From Vibrio orientalis CIP 102891 = ATCC 33934 (GTDB lineage: Bacteria > Pseudomonadota > Gammaproteobacteria > Enterobacterales > Vibrionaceae), in assembly GCF_000176235.1 (NCBI RefSeq), contig NZ_ACZV01000005.1:620001-684000 (forward strand): a DNA stretch of 64,000 nt. Reading direction: 5' to 3'. The notes beneath the pieces were generated by a model. That model was not told where the DNA came from. It saw nothing but the letters and a program-made list of their open reading frames with translations, and made no database searches. Shown one piece after another: positions 63,963 to 64,000 of this stretch. A program made the position numbers and the translations under genes. How positions within the stretch are numbered: position 1 is the first letter of the stretch; every line of letters begins with the position of its first letter.

Positions 63963-64000
63963 CAATAAATTTAAGAGTGATTCACAACGCTTGGCGCTTT
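63957..64000 (+). repeat. attC of cassette 13 (cut by the window end)
   Basis: Left arm of the second group (CATAACAATAAATTTAAGAG, then TGATTCACAACGC); the array continues beyond the window. Confidence 0.88.

Larger units (their letters stand above)
56198..64000 (+). mobile_element. Integron gene-cassette array (superintegron-type), continuing past the window
   Basis: Thirteen cassettes, all on the plus strand and each ending in an attC of about 125 bp with conserved right end TTTGGCGTTATG or TTGGGCGTTATG. Most attC sites are of one type (AGCAGATTCGCAACGC near the left arm); five are of a second group (AGAGTGATTCACAACGC or AGAGGGATTCACAACGC). No integrase lies in the window. By attC orientation it should be on the left, where pncA and a hypothetical gene stand instead. 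Confidence 0.93.

Noticed and set aside
56700-64000. CRISPR array because of many ~125-bp repeats
   Set aside because: Repeats are long, partly variable, carry RYYYAAC/GTTRRRY-type cores and separate genes of different lengths; these are attC sites.

Overview
The window is chromosomal DNA of a Vibrio (gammaproteobacteria). The evidence is the gene order polB-uvrY-uvrC-pgsA followed by a tRNA cluster, a hemerythrin-GGDEF protein, a VxrAB-type two-component system, several Vibrio-restricted small hypotheticals and, at the right end, a gene-cassette array with about 125-bp attC sites as in a Vibrio superintegron. I did not try to name the species.

Layout. 1-9.2 kb: 3'-truncated cardiolipin synthase, an NSS-family sodium-dependent transporter, an RluA-type pseudouridine synthase overlapping an RNA-methyltransferase-like gene, an unannotated 49-aa membrane peptide, and a minus-strand ynjBCD-ynjF-type operon (ABC importer plus CDP-alcohol phosphatidyltransferase). 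9.3-14 kb: small envelope and housekeeping genes (META lipoprotein, two DUF1289 proteins, VC2662-type protein, T2SS pilotin, yciI, yciA, yciB). 14.5-23.4 kb: conserved core with ihfA, yciU, yeiP, a nucleotidyltransferase, polB, uvrY, uvrC, pgsA and tRNA-Cys, Gly, Leu, Gly. 23.5-34 kb: signalling and transport, comprising a c-type heme protein overlapping a membrane diguanylate cyclase, a PQQ-type sugar dehydrogenase, a TetR/RND/LolA-like/outer-membrane barrel module with four near-identical palindromic operators, and a hemerythrin-diguanylate cyclase.

34.3-46.9 kb: pheS-pheT, then about 9 kb holding a LysR remnant, a secreted glycoside-hydrolase-like protein, vxrA-vxrB-vxrC, a YdjM-type hydrolase, a 29-aa peptide candidate and a DUF3360 transporter. 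This block ends in a second copy of the last ~42 codons of pheT, so it lies between direct repeats and looks like a DNA block inserted at, or exchanged through, the pheT 3' end. ihfA, which follows pheT directly in E. coli, is about 20 kb away on the other side.

47-55.7 kb: a calcium-binding TSP3-repeat lipoprotein with an exported beta-helix-like partner, a MATE pump with a divergent LysR regulator, and divergent pncB/pncA for NAD salvage. 55.9-64 kb: at least 13 cassettes, all read rightwards, each closed by an attC. They encode a nucleotidyltransferase, membrane proteins, a BRCT protein, a GFA protein, an acetyltransferase, a Coa1-like protein, a VOC protein and a DUF6010-like protein; one cassette has no convincing gene. 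No integrase gene lies on the left side, where it would be expected. Two degenerate attC-like sites there suggest an eroded array end.
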